From contig JARLJB010000015.1 of assembly GCA_031291415.1 (NCBI GenBank), positions 1-52,398 on the forward strand: DNA of 52,398 nucleotides, in the 5' to 3' direction. The stretch's first letter is position 1, and every line of letters begins with the position of its first letter. The translations under genes and the position numbers were made by a program. Source of the stretch: Telmatospirillum sp. GTDB lineage: Bacteria > Pseudomonadota > Alphaproteobacteria > Rhodospirillales > Magnetospirillaceae. Of this stretch, positions 17,389-24,957 are shown piece after piece. The notes beneath the pieces were generated by a model. That model did not search any database, was not told the DNA's origin, and saw only the letters and a list, made by a program, of their open reading frames with translations.

Positions 17389-19202
17389 GCCATCACCCGG
17401 TCGCCGATGCGCGCCGGCCACCGCTTCAGCACTTCGCTTCGTCCCTTGGCGCGCAGGGCGAGGCGCGTAAAGGAATTGATCGAGACATAGAGGGCGAAGA
17501 AGCGTTCCAGCACGGCGCCCGGCAGGAAGACGCCCATGGCGCCGGCCCGTTCGGCGTCCAGGGTGAGATCGATGTCGATGCCCCGGCAGAGCGCCGCGAC
17601 GCCGGGATGCGGCGCCCGTGCCGTCACGCGCCTGAAATCGACGGCGGCGACGGCATCGACGATGGCCCGCGTTTCCGGCGTATCCTTGAGGTCGTAGAGT
17701 TTCAAAAGCTCGCGCAACGCCGGGGCGCCGCCGGACTCGTCGAGCAGCGACAGATGGTTGAGGGTGAGGTGCGAGATCAGGCGCCAGCGTGCGCTGTCAC
17801 CCATCCGCGGCCGAACCACCGCCGTCGGCGGCGTCAGGCAGGAGGCGACCTGAACCGGGCCGCCCTCGACCAGATGCAGGCGCGGATGACCGCCACCAAA
17901 GGGAAGTTGCGCCGGCAGGTCGCGGTTGAAGCAGATGGTTTCGACGCTGACGGTCCATTCGGCCGGCACCGCCGGATCGAGCCCGAGATCGACCAGCGAG
18001 AGATAGATTTCCGAGCTGTGGTCGCGGCCGCCGCGCGACCGCCGCGCCATATGCCAGAAATGGCTCTGCCGCGCCGGGTCGCGGCCATGATGGGTACCGT
18101 AGAGTGGCAGGAACTCGATGCGCTCGCCTTGCGGCGAGGAGGCGACGACCTTTTCGATACTGTAGATCTCGCGCGCTTCCGGCCGGCGGGCATCGGCCAG
18201 GACATGATATTCCGTCGCGTCATGCCCGAGGATGATCGGCTCGGCCGGCTGTTTGAAGAGATTGATGACGGGGGTGCAGCCAAGTGCGAAGGCCTGTGGC
18301 CGGACCAGGCGTTCGCCTTCCGGCCAGGTCCGATCGAGATAGAAATAGACCTCGATGCTGCGGGCGTCGTCGCGGAGCGTCTTGGCGGTAAGGCCGGAGA
18401 GTTCGAAGAACAGGAATTTTTCCGGAAAGGTGAAAAGCTCGCTTAACAGCCGGTAGCCGATGAAGGATTGCGCCGGATAGGGCAGCATGCCGTCCTCCGG
18501 CTCGAAACCGACGGCCCGGATATGCTCCGGTCCGATTTCTACCGGCGCCGGGTCGGTCAAATCGGTGACCAGCGCCATGCCGATGACATTGTTCAGCAGC
18601 AATTCGTGGAGCGTGTAGGAAAGCTCCGGCGCGCCCGGCAGGAAAAAGCGCAACCTGTCGACGCCGAGATCGCCGAAGGTCAGACCGGGCGCCGTGCAGC
18701 TGAGCTTCAACCGCAATACCGCCTTGGCTTGCCGCAGGGCCTGAACCTGTGGTGCGGCGACCGGCAGCGGGGCGAAGCTCGCCGCCGTCACCTCGACCGG
18801 CCAGATCTCGGCCGGCATGGTCGTGCGGAACCGGCAGGGTTCGCCGCGAACCGGCTCGGTCTCCATCGCCGCGCCGCGGGGCACCGTGAAGGATCCGGTG
18901 AGTTCCGCCGCCGCCGCCATCTGGACGATGGTCATGGAGGGCATCGGCGTCACGTAGTGCGGGTAAAGCACGCCGAGGAGCGAATCGGTCAGCTCGGGAA
19001 AATCGTCGTCGAGCTTCTGGCGGACGCCGGCGGTGAGGAAGGCGAAGGATTCGATCAGCCGCGCGACATGGGGGTCGTCCACCGCGCTGGCGCTTAAGCG
19101 CAGATGTCCGGCGACCTTCGGATTCTCGACGGCGAACGCCGCCGCGGCATGCCTTATCGCCGCGAGTTCCTGGTTGTAGAAGGTGAGAAAGCTGTCAGTC
19201 AT
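17385..19202 (-). CDS. tssF: TssF, T6SS baseplate wedge protein
   Basis: 605 residues, typical of VasA/ImpG/TssF. The start MTDSFLTFYNQELAAIRHAAAAFA and the following LRLSASAVDDPHVARLIESFAFL are diagnostic, as is LYPHYVTPMPSM. It forms the bulk of the baseplate wedge with TssG. The start overlaps the tssE stop by 8 bases and the stop overlaps tssG by 4, so tssE-F-G-H are translationally coupled. Confidence 0.95.
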   Translation of the reverse strand: MTDSFLTFYNQELAAIRHAAAAFAVENPKVAGHLRLSASAVDDPHVARLIESFAFLTAGVRQKLDDDFPELTDSLLGVLYPHYVTPMPSMTIVQMAAAAELTGSFTVPRGAAMETEPVRGEPCRFRTTMPAEIWPVEVTAASFAPLPVAAPQVQALRQAKAVLRLKLSCTAPGLTFGDLGVDRLRFFLPGAPELSYTLHELLLNNVIGMALVTDLTDPAPVEIGPEHIRAVGFEPEDGMLPYPAQSFIGYRLLSELFTFPEKFLFFELSGLTAKTLRDDARSIEVYFYLDRTWPEGERLVRPQAFALGCTPVINLFKQPAEPIILGHDATEYHVLADARRPEAREIYSIEKVVASSPQGERIEFLPLYGTHHGRDPARQSHFWHMARRSRGGRDHSSEIYLSLVDLGLDPAVPAEWTVSVETICFNRDLPAQLPFGGGHPRLHLVEGGPVQVASCLTPPTAVVRPRMGDSARWRLISHLTLNHLSLLDESGGAPALRELLKLYDLKDTPETRAIVDAVAAVDFRRVTARAPHPGVAALCRGIDIDLTLDAERAGAMGVFLPGAVLERFFALYVSINSFTRLALRAKGRSEVLKRWPARIGDRVMA

Positions 19203-19683
19203 CGGGGGTCGCCTTGATTGAGAAGGTCCGGCTGATCGGGTCGAGCACGGATTCGAAGACGATCGGCTCCGGCGTCGGTTCGATCCGGATCAGCGCTTCG
19301 ACGCGGAAGCGCAAGATGCGTTCCTGGTCGCGATCGGGGGTGAGCAGCGTCACCGAGACATTGCCAAGTCGCGGTTCGAAGTCGCGGATGACGGTTTCCA
19401 GGGCACGGCCGAAGGCCGCCTGCCGGTCCTGCGCAGCCATGTCGATCGCCGTGAAGTCGGGAATGCCATAGCGGATGGGCGAGCGGCCGAGCTCCGGCAG
19501 GTCGCGGCCCAGCCATCCGGGGCGCCGCCGCGTGTTCAGCAGCGCCTCGAGATCGCGGCGAAGCGATCGCTTCAACTGGACGAGCGCGGCATTCCAGCCG
19601 GTCTGCCGGACCGCCGGACCATTCGTCGTCATGGTCAGGCGGTCGAGCAGGGAGGGGACGATGGTGACGCTGTTGGGCGGCAT
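19195..19683 (-). CDS. tssE: TssE, gp25-like baseplate protein
   Basis: 162 residues. The GPW/gp25 core is visible: LLNTRRRPGW...LPELGRSPIRYGIPDF, then the IRDFEPRL-NVSVTLL segment matching the T4 gp25 'EPR' motif used to bind the sheath initiation site. It anchors the sheath to the baseplate. The start has AGGAA about ten bases upstream. A 49-base gap separates it from the membrane-protein gene before it, the first real break after a run of overlaps. Confidence 0.93.
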   Translation of the reverse strand: MPPNSVTIVPSLLDRLTMTTNGPAVRQTGWNAALVQLKRSLRRDLEALLNTRRRPGWLGRDLPELGRSPIRYGIPDFTAIDMAAQDRQAAFGRALETVIRDFEPRLGNVSVTLLTPDRDQERILRFRVEALIRIEPTPEPIVFESVLDPISRTFSIKATPDD

Positions 19684-19732
19684 CGCGTTTAAATTCCTGT
19701 GTGGGAGGTTTCGGGTTGCCGCCGATCCAGTG

Positions 19733-20989
19733 TCATTCGACCGCCTTGCTCAGCCCTGTCCGCTCGAAATAGGCTTTGAACGCCGGATCGAGCGAAACGT
19801 AATGGTCGATGAAGATGCGGGTTTTGGCCTTGATCCTGGGGAAGCGCTTGACGAGGCCGACGAGATCCGCGGGATGGCCGAAGGCCTGCTCGGCATAGGT
19901 CTGCCAATCCTCTTCCAGTGATGATTCGGCCCATTTTTCCATGAAGCCCAACTCACGGACGGCATCTGAAGTATCCTGTGCGTCCGGGCGATGCCCGATT
20001 TCCCTTACGACATCGGCGTCATGCTCAGTCGCGTAGGCAAAGTCGGAAGGATTGACCGCCGCCCATCGTGCCTTCGGTGAGGGCCCGTCATAAAGCGCGA
20101 ACAGGGCGAATTCATGATGCAGCGTGTCCGCATCAAAGGCTGCGATGCCGCTGTTCGCCGCGTCGCGCATGCCAACATAGATCGCTCCCGAAAAGATCAT
20201 GCCACTGCTGCTGTACCCGTTCACCACAAGTGACCGCACCAGGAAGATCGTTCCGATGTCGTGCCCCATATATTTGCGGACAAAATCGATCGGATAGACC
20301 GACAGGGCGGCGTTTATCGCCCGCAGTGCCGGGACAACGTCGTTCGCGACGGCAGACTCCAACCGCCAAGTATTGGGAATACTATCGGGGATACCGTCGA
20401 GATGCTGCACGAACTTCGATGGATCGCCCGTGTAGCGGATCTTCACGTTCCAGGTCCTATTGATCGTCTCGGCCAGGGCCGACGCAGCGGTCTTCTCCGC
20501 TTCCGTCAGTTCTGTGCGGACAAGAGTGTGTTCGGCAGAAACATCCTGTCCACCAGGCAGATGCCACAGAAACAGGCATATTATGACGGCCAGCATCGAC
20601 ACAGCGGTCCACGACAGGATGCGAGCGATCCGCAGCCGCCTCATAGGCGGAATGGCCATGATCCGGTCGAACAAACTCCTCTGCCTCATGCGTCCATCCG
20701 CAGTTGTCTGGTCCGCGCGGGGTGGCACGCGGGGTGGCAGTATCCAAGGATTGAAGATATCCGCAGCGGTTACCAAGACGACCGTCACCGCGCTTCCGGC
20801 CAGGAACCATGCGCCAGCGGATATTCCAAGCACCCCGCCGCTCAATGACGGTAGCGCCCACAAACCCAGGCGTGCCGAGACTAGCAACAGCAGCCACTTC
20901 ACGACGATCTGGATGCGGCAGATCCGTGTCCATTTGGCGTCTGGAAAGGCCCTGACTCCACCAATTAAGTTCCAACGCCCCGCATTCAT
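19733..20989 (-). CDS. Three-helix membrane protein with HHEF motif, unknown
   Basis: 418 residues; not recognised with confidence. Hydrophobic helices at about 26-47, 57-78 and 122-142 are followed by a ~275-residue soluble domain that would face the periplasm or cytoplasm depending on topology. This domain contains H291-H292-E293-F-A-L-F within DTLHHEFALFALYDG, followed by WAAVNPSDFAYATEHDADVV. The helix resembles a zincin (HExxH) but the second His is replaced, so it may be a degenerate or atypical metallopeptidase-like fold. The ATG overlaps the stop of the LysM gene (ATGA), indicating coupled expression and a probable physical partnership. It could be an accessory of the T6SS envelope complex or an immunity protein. 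Confidence 0.6.
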   Translation of the reverse strand: MNAGRWNLIGGVRAFPDAKWTRICRIQIVVKWLLLLVSARLGLWALPSLSGGVLGISAGAWFLAGSAVTVVLVTAADIFNPWILPPRVPPRADQTTADGRMRQRSLFDRIMAIPPMRRLRIARILSWTAVSMLAVIICLFLWHLPGGQDVSAEHTLVRTELTEAEKTAASALAETINRTWNVKIRYTGDPSKFVQHLDGIPDSIPNTWRLESAVANDVVPALRAINAALSVYPIDFVRKYMGHDIGTIFLVRSLVVNGYSSSGMIFSGAIYVGMRDAANSGIAAFDADTLHHEFALFALYDGPSPKARWAAVNPSDFAYATEHDADVVREIGHRPDAQDTSDAVRELGFMEKWAESSLEEDWQTYAEQAFGHPADLVGLVKRFPRIKAKTRIFIDHYVSLDPAFKAYFERTGLSKAVE

Positions 20990-22068
20990 GTACCCGGCTC
21001 CAGTCGCTGCTTTTCCATCATCGCCCCCATACCCGCCGTCCCCCCAACCGCCGCCAACCCAAATGCCGCGACAGCATCCGCGACGCCACCAGTACCTACA
21101 GAAAAAACGACAACGACTCCAACCATCACCGCCATTCCAATCATTCCCCAGGCACCTGTTGGTATTGCAGGGAGCGCGCCGCTCGATGGCGGTGATTGCG
21201 ATGCGTTTCCGGCCACTCCGGGCTGCGCGTTCTTCGTCAAGCCCGACGATTGCGGCACTCCGGCCGGGGCGAACTGCGTCGCTGGTGCAGTCTGTTCCTT
21301 CGTGCGTTGTTGATCGTTGAACGTGATCTCAAGATCGACGCGCAGATCGCCGGAAACATAGGCATAATCGCCCATCCGTCCTTTCAACGTCGGAAACAGG
21401 ATGCTGGCCTTGCCGACCGGCTTCCCATCCGGCCCCACTGACCAGGTGACCTTGGTGCCCGGCCCGTTGGCGCCAGCCCGTGTCGTCATCGAATTTTCGA
21501 ACTTGATGGTGCCGGAGGCCGCGTCGAACGAGATCTTTGCTTCCGACGTCAGTTGCGACAACGCGATGTTCGCCTGTACCTTCGCGGAGGTTTCGGCGCC
21601 CTTGTCGCTGTAGGTGACCAACGCGACCTTGCGGTTGCGTTGCAGAAGGACAGATCCGACCAGTTTCGCCGTCGCCCGCCAGCCTGGTCCTTCGACGCTG
21701 TAAAGCTCCTGGTCTGGAAAGCTGAAGCGGAAGGGAAAGTCCGGTACCGCGATCGTTTCGGCCGGGTTGACCTTCGGGGGCGATGCCGTCGGCCTGCCGA
21801 TCGCTATGCTTGGCTTGGCTGCCACGGCGGCCTGCGGGGCCGGCGCTGAGAGGGCGTAGGGGTGCATGTGCGGCCGCAAGGGCGGCAGGAAAATGATCTC
21901 GCCCGGATGGATAAGGTTCGGATTGACTAGGCGTCCGCCGCGCTGGCGCACGATCTCGGTCGCGTTGTTATAGGCGTAGATCGACGGCCACAGGTGCCCC
22001 TGGCCGAAATAGTGCTTGGAGATTCCCCAGAGCGTATCCCCGGATTTGACTCTATGCATTGTCGCCAC
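20986..22068 (-). CDS. LysM-domain protein in the T6SS operon
   Basis: 360 residues, starting at GTG 22068 with GGGAGA upstream. Residues ~5-62 form one LysM module (HRVKSGDTLWGISKHYFGQGHLWPSIYAYN, then LIHPGEIIFLP), which normally binds peptidoglycan GlcNAc but in contractile phage baseplates serves as a structural fold. There is no signal peptide. A central ~150-residue beta-rich region follows, then a Pro/Ser/Gln-rich linker (~255-300) and a glycine-rich hydrophobic end (GMIGMAVMVGVVVVFSVGTGG...). It sits between the hcp-linked effector module and tssE. It could be a baseplate/tube-initiator accessory, or an effector whose partner is the overlapping membrane protein. Confidence 0.7.
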   Translation of the reverse strand: MATMHRVKSGDTLWGISKHYFGQGHLWPSIYAYNNATEIVRQRGGRLVNPNLIHPGEIIFLPPLRPHMHPYALSAPAPQAAVAAKPSIAIGRPTASPPKVNPAETIAVPDFPFRFSFPDQELYSVEGPGWRATAKLVGSVLLQRNRKVALVTYSDKGAETSAKVQANIALSQLTSEAKISFDAASGTIKFENSMTTRAGANGPGTKVTWSVGPDGKPVGKASILFPTLKGRMGDYAYVSGDLRVDLEITFNDQQRTKEQTAPATQFAPAGVPQSSGLTKNAQPGVAGNASQSPPSSGALPAIPTGAWGMIGMAVMVGVVVVFSVGTGGVADAVAAFGLAAVGGTAGMGAMMEKQRLEPGT

Positions 22069-22146
22069 GATCGTCTCCCTTGCCTGATTCGCCGGAGCGG
22101 CTTGCGTTCAAGCGGAAAGCCTCGCTGATCTCGTCGTGAGATAAAT

Positions 22147-22479
22147 CTATTCACACCATGCGGAAATAGTAGTTCTTCCTTTTATATAACAATAGTTATA
22201 TATTCTGTTGATTGGAACCTCTATTGTATTTTTATCTCTGTATTCACAAAGAAGAGTCGTCTGTCTACCGGACGATCTGTAGCCTCGGACATCCCAAGCA
22301 GTACCATTTTCATTATCCGGAACAAGTTCAACGTTATCGGAAACAGGTCCGTCGAAAAGTCGCGCATTCTCAAGGCGATTGCGTGGGGTATCCACGAATT
22401 TCGGGCAACCGCTTGATTCGGCATGCGCAACGGCAGGTATTACAATAAGAAAAATGCTAAAAAGTCTAGTTGATGACAT
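22147..22479 (-). CDS. Periplasmic Cys-containing protein, STY0301-like; probable immunity protein
   Basis: 110 residues from the ATG at 22479, which has GGAG at nine bases; an earlier ATG at 22494 is less favoured. A signal peptide is clear (LFSIFLIVIPAVAHA, cut after AHA). The mature part starts near a Cys-Pro (GCPKFVD), has a Trp (AWDVRGY), then LLCEYRD and NYCYIKG, a pattern seen in small periplasmic proteins of the STY0301 type. The gene overlaps the end of the amidase-like effector gene by 14 bases. A secreted product directly behind a cell-wall hydrolase in a T6SS operon fits an immunity protein protecting the producer's periplasm. The role is inferred. Confidence 0.65.
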   Translation of the reverse strand: MSSTRLFSIFLIVIPAVAHAESSGCPKFVDTPRNRLENARLFDGPVSDNVELVPDNENGTAWDVRGYRSSGRQTTLLCEYRDKNTIEVPINRIYNYCYIKGRTTISAWCE

Positions 22480-22841
22480 AATATTCGTCTCCATTATTTA
22501 TCTTCTTGCTAGGGCTGTTAAAACGGATTGTTCTCTTGTGTACGTCCTGTCTTTTCCCGTTAGTGATCCACTGATCGAGAACGACGATACCTATAGCAGA
22601 TTTGCTGATGAATATCGCGGCATGAGATGTGCCGTCTTTACGAGTTCCATATACGCCATTACTATCAAAAGTGGCGATCACGGTGCCGGGCGCAATAAAG
22701 TTCGTTGATTTTACGGCGTCTCCTCTTCGCCATACCGACCGTCGGTGGCGCTCCGGACGCCTGACGGACAAACGCGACACACTGGCCGTCACCAACAGAC
22801 CTTCCTTCATAGGATTGTGCGTTTATCGAGATATAAGACAT
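22466..22841 (-). pseudogene. BPSL0067-like NlpC/P60-fold amidase effector, frameshifted
   Basis: Two frames together encode one family member. From the ATG at 22841 the first frame reads MSYISINAQSYEGRSVGDGQ followed by CVAFVRQASGAPPTVG. After about 22733-22738 the reading must change frame to continue WRRGDAVKSTNFIAPGTVIA and on through HAAIFISK and VVLDQW to the TAG at 22466. Cys in GDGQCVAF, His in SHAAIF and Asp in LDQW could be the papain-like triad of cell-wall amidases. As read, each half alone is inactive: a one-base indel, or a sequencing error, splits the gene. It follows hcp, is small enough (~124 residues when repaired) to ride inside the Hcp tube, and precedes a secreted putative immunity protein. 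Confidence 0.75.
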
Positions 22842-22894
22842 CTAATATTCCGTAACATGTTGTGAATAAAGTGTAATTGTGAATTAAGTTGGAT

Positions 22895-22921
22895 GACGGC
22901 GGCTCGTTCTGAACCGCCGTC
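22895..22921 (-). terminator. Hairpin downstream of hcp
   Basis: GACGGCGG (22895-22902) pairs with CCGCCGTC (22914-22921) over an 11-base loop, within 25 bases of the hcp stop. It lacks a strong U-tract. It probably attenuates rather than ends transcription, leaving high hcp mRNA relative to the genes behind it. Confidence 0.5.
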
Positions 22922-22943
22922 GTGAGTATTTGGTACAGAACTA

Positions 22944-23420
22944 TTACGAAGCCTTGGTGGTCGACAGATCGTAGGCGGCGATGACCGGGGAGCCCGCCGT
23001 GTGCGAAGAATCGAAGGGCGTGTACTTCATCTCGACCTTGGTAAAGTTGAGCGTGATCGTCTCGTCCGGCCGATCGTTGGAAGCCGAAATGTCGTAAGAC
23101 GAGATCAGCGTGTTGCTCAGGGTGAATTCCATATAGGTGTCGCCGGGATTGCCGCTGGTCACCAGATGGATCTTGGCGGTGACCCCCGAACTGCCGCTGG
23201 TCGCCTGGGAGAACAGCTTGACCGACGAGCTGTCGCTGGTCTTGGTCAGCGTCACGCCGCCGACCGACGGCTCGGAGCCCTCGCGGTTGGCGGTGGCGCC
23301 GGCCAGTGTGTTCATCGAACGGGTGACGCCCCAGTTCAACGATTTGATGTCGGTCCACCCCGTATGATTCTGCTGGGTGGCGTCGCCTTGGATACCGTCG
23401 ATCTGCAAATAGATGGGCAT
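22944..23420 (-). CDS. hcp: Hcp/TssD, T6SS tube protein
   Basis: 158 residues. It begins with the diagnostic MPIYLQIDGIQGDATQQNHTGW, then KSLNWGVTRSM and SEPSVGGVTLTKTSDSSSVKL, and ends with IAAYDLST. Hexameric rings stack into the tube fired by sheath contraction, and small effectors are carried in the lumen. The ATG has AAGGAA at seven bases. It is 64 bases behind tssC2 and is followed by a hairpin and then an amidase-like effector/immunity pair, so the adjacent effector is a candidate Hcp cargo. Confidence 0.96.
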   Translation of the reverse strand: MPIYLQIDGIQGDATQQNHTGWTDIKSLNWGVTRSMNTLAGATANREGSEPSVGGVTLTKTSDSSSVKLFSQATSGSSGVTAKIHLVTSGNPGDTYMEFTLSNTLISSYDISASNDRPDETITLNFTKVEMKYTPFDSSHTAGSPVIAAYDLSTTKAS

Positions 23421-23484
23421 GCTGTATTCCTTCCTCTGTGTGTTTGTGGTGTGGGGGTATCAGCGCGATGAGTGGTGTCTCCCA

Positions 23485-24957
23485 TCACGCCGGGGTACCG
23501 ACGAGTTCGGTCACCAGCCGGAAGCTGGTTTGTATCTCGTCGAGTTGGAAATGCGGTTTCAGATGGATGACGCAGCCGAAAGTACCGGGCCGGCCGGCAA
23601 CGTCCCTTACCTGGACCTCGGCGTCGCGCAAGGGATAGCGCGCCTTGACCGCGTTGGAGGCGTCGTCGTTGGCGACACAATAGCCGCGCAGCCATTGCCT
23701 CAGATGGTTCTCGAAATCGGTCGCGGTGGCGAAGGAGCCGATCTTGTCGCGGCCGATGGTCTTGATGTAGTGGGCGAAACGCGAGGCGCAGAGCACATAT
23801 TGCAGCATCGCCGAAAGCCGCGCGTTGGCGGTGGCCGCCGCCCGGTCGTAGGTCTTCGGCTGGTGAATCGACTGGGTGCTGTAGAAGACGCAGGCGTCGA
23901 GATAGCCGACCCGCGACAGCGGGATGATGCCAAGTTCGCTCAACTGCTTTTCCTGGCGGTCTGAGATATAGACGTCGAGTGGCGCGTTGGGGATGGCGTG
24001 GCGCCCTTGCGAGTCGAAGACGTGCGAGGGCAGCTCGGAAACCAGTCCGCCGCCCGCCATTTCATCGGGCGCGCCGCGCAGGTCGGCGAACCAGCCGTAA
24101 TGGTCGAAGGCGCGGATCACCACCGAGGCGAAGGCGAAGGCGGCGTTGCCCCAAAGAAACTCGTCGGCGTGCGGGGCGCCGGCGATCTCGCGGAAAGGGA
24201 AGCCGTCGACCCGGCCCGGATCTTGCCGATAGGGTTCGCGCAGCAGAATGCGCGGCAGGGCGATGCCGACGAAGCGGGCATCCTCGGCTTCGCGCAAACT
24301 CCGCCAGCGGGCGAAGTCATGCCCCTCGAAGGATCGCGCCAGGTCGAAATTCGTGGCAAAATCGGCGAAACGGTCGAGACCGAAGAGCGCCGGAGCGCAA
24401 CTGGTGACGAAAGGGCAGAAAGCGGCAGCGGCCACGGCGGCGATCGCCTTCAACGCGCCGACGTCGTCGGTGGGATGGTCGGCGCCGCGTTGGTGGCGCA
24501 CATAGTAATCGCCGATCAGCAGGCCAAAGGGCTCGCCGCCTGGTGCGCCGAATTCATCGCAGTAAACCTTGGTGAAAAGCTGGCTCTGATCGAATTCGAT
24601 GGCGCGTTCGAGATCGCGGGCCAGCTCGCGCCACGACACGTCGAGCAGCCGGATTTTTACCCGTCGCATCGAGGCGGCGGTGTCGACGAGAGAGGACAGC
24701 CCGCGCCAGGATGCCTCCAGGCGTTGAAAACGCCGGTGGTGCAGGATGGCATTGACCTGGGCCGTCAGCATTTTGTCGATCGCCGCGATCAGCCGGTCGA
24801 TCGCCAGACGCCCGTCCGGATGGCGCATTGCCGCCATGGAAAGGCTCCGGCGATCGACCGGCTCCGGTACGGCGTCAGGCGCGGCGGCGACCTGCGCCGC
24901 CGCCAGGGGTGCCGCCGGAGCTGTCGCTGGAGCTATCGCCTCGGGGGCCTGTCGCAT
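23485..24957 (-). CDS. tssC2: TssC2, second TssC-family sheath paralogue
   Basis: 490 residues from the ATG at 24957, which shares one base with the tssC1 stop (TGATG). It has an Ala/Pro-rich N-terminus (~1-35) absent from tssC1, then the sheath signatures: LQRLEASWRGLSSL-type segment, IEFDQSQLFTKVY, EFGAPGGEPFGLLIGDY, and the C-terminal LRDAEVQVRDVAGRPG. It clearly shares descent with TssC1 but is diverged throughout. T6SS loci with two adjacent TssC-like genes are known but not the rule. It may replace TssC1 at one end of the sheath or modulate assembly. This is inference. Confidence 0.92.
   Translation of the reverse strand: MRQAPEAIAPATAPAAPLAAAQVAAAPDAVPEPVDRRSLSMAAMRHPDGRLAIDRLIAAIDKMLTAQVNAILHHRRFQRLEASWRGLSSLVDTAASMRRVKIRLLDVSWRELARDLERAIEFDQSQLFTKVYCDEFGAPGGEPFGLLIGDYYVRHQRGADHPTDDVGALKAIAAVAAAAFCPFVTSCAPALFGLDRFADFATNFDLARSFEGHDFARWRSLREAEDARFVGIALPRILLREPYRQDPGRVDGFPFREIAGAPHADEFLWGNAAFAFASVVIRAFDHYGWFADLRGAPDEMAGGGLVSELPSHVFDSQGRHAIPNAPLDVYISDRQEKQLSELGIIPLSRVGYLDACVFYSTQSIHQPKTYDRAAATANARLSAMLQYVLCASRFAHYIKTIGRDKIGSFATATDFENHLRQWLRGYCVANDDASNAVKARYPLRDAEVQVRDVAGRPGTFGCVIHLKPHFQLDEIQTSFRLVTELVGTPA

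Noticed and set aside
22733-22745. Programmed ribosomal frameshift as explanation of the split amidase gene
   Set aside because: The junction (GGTCGGTATGGCG) lacks a slippery heptamer or poly-A/T run and no stable downstream structure was obvious. A mutation or sequencing error is simpler.
22147-22841. Assignment of the pair as Tae4/Tai4
   Set aside because: The effector's motifs fit the BPSL0067-type layout rather than Tae4, and the immunity protein does not show a Tai4 pattern that I can recognise.
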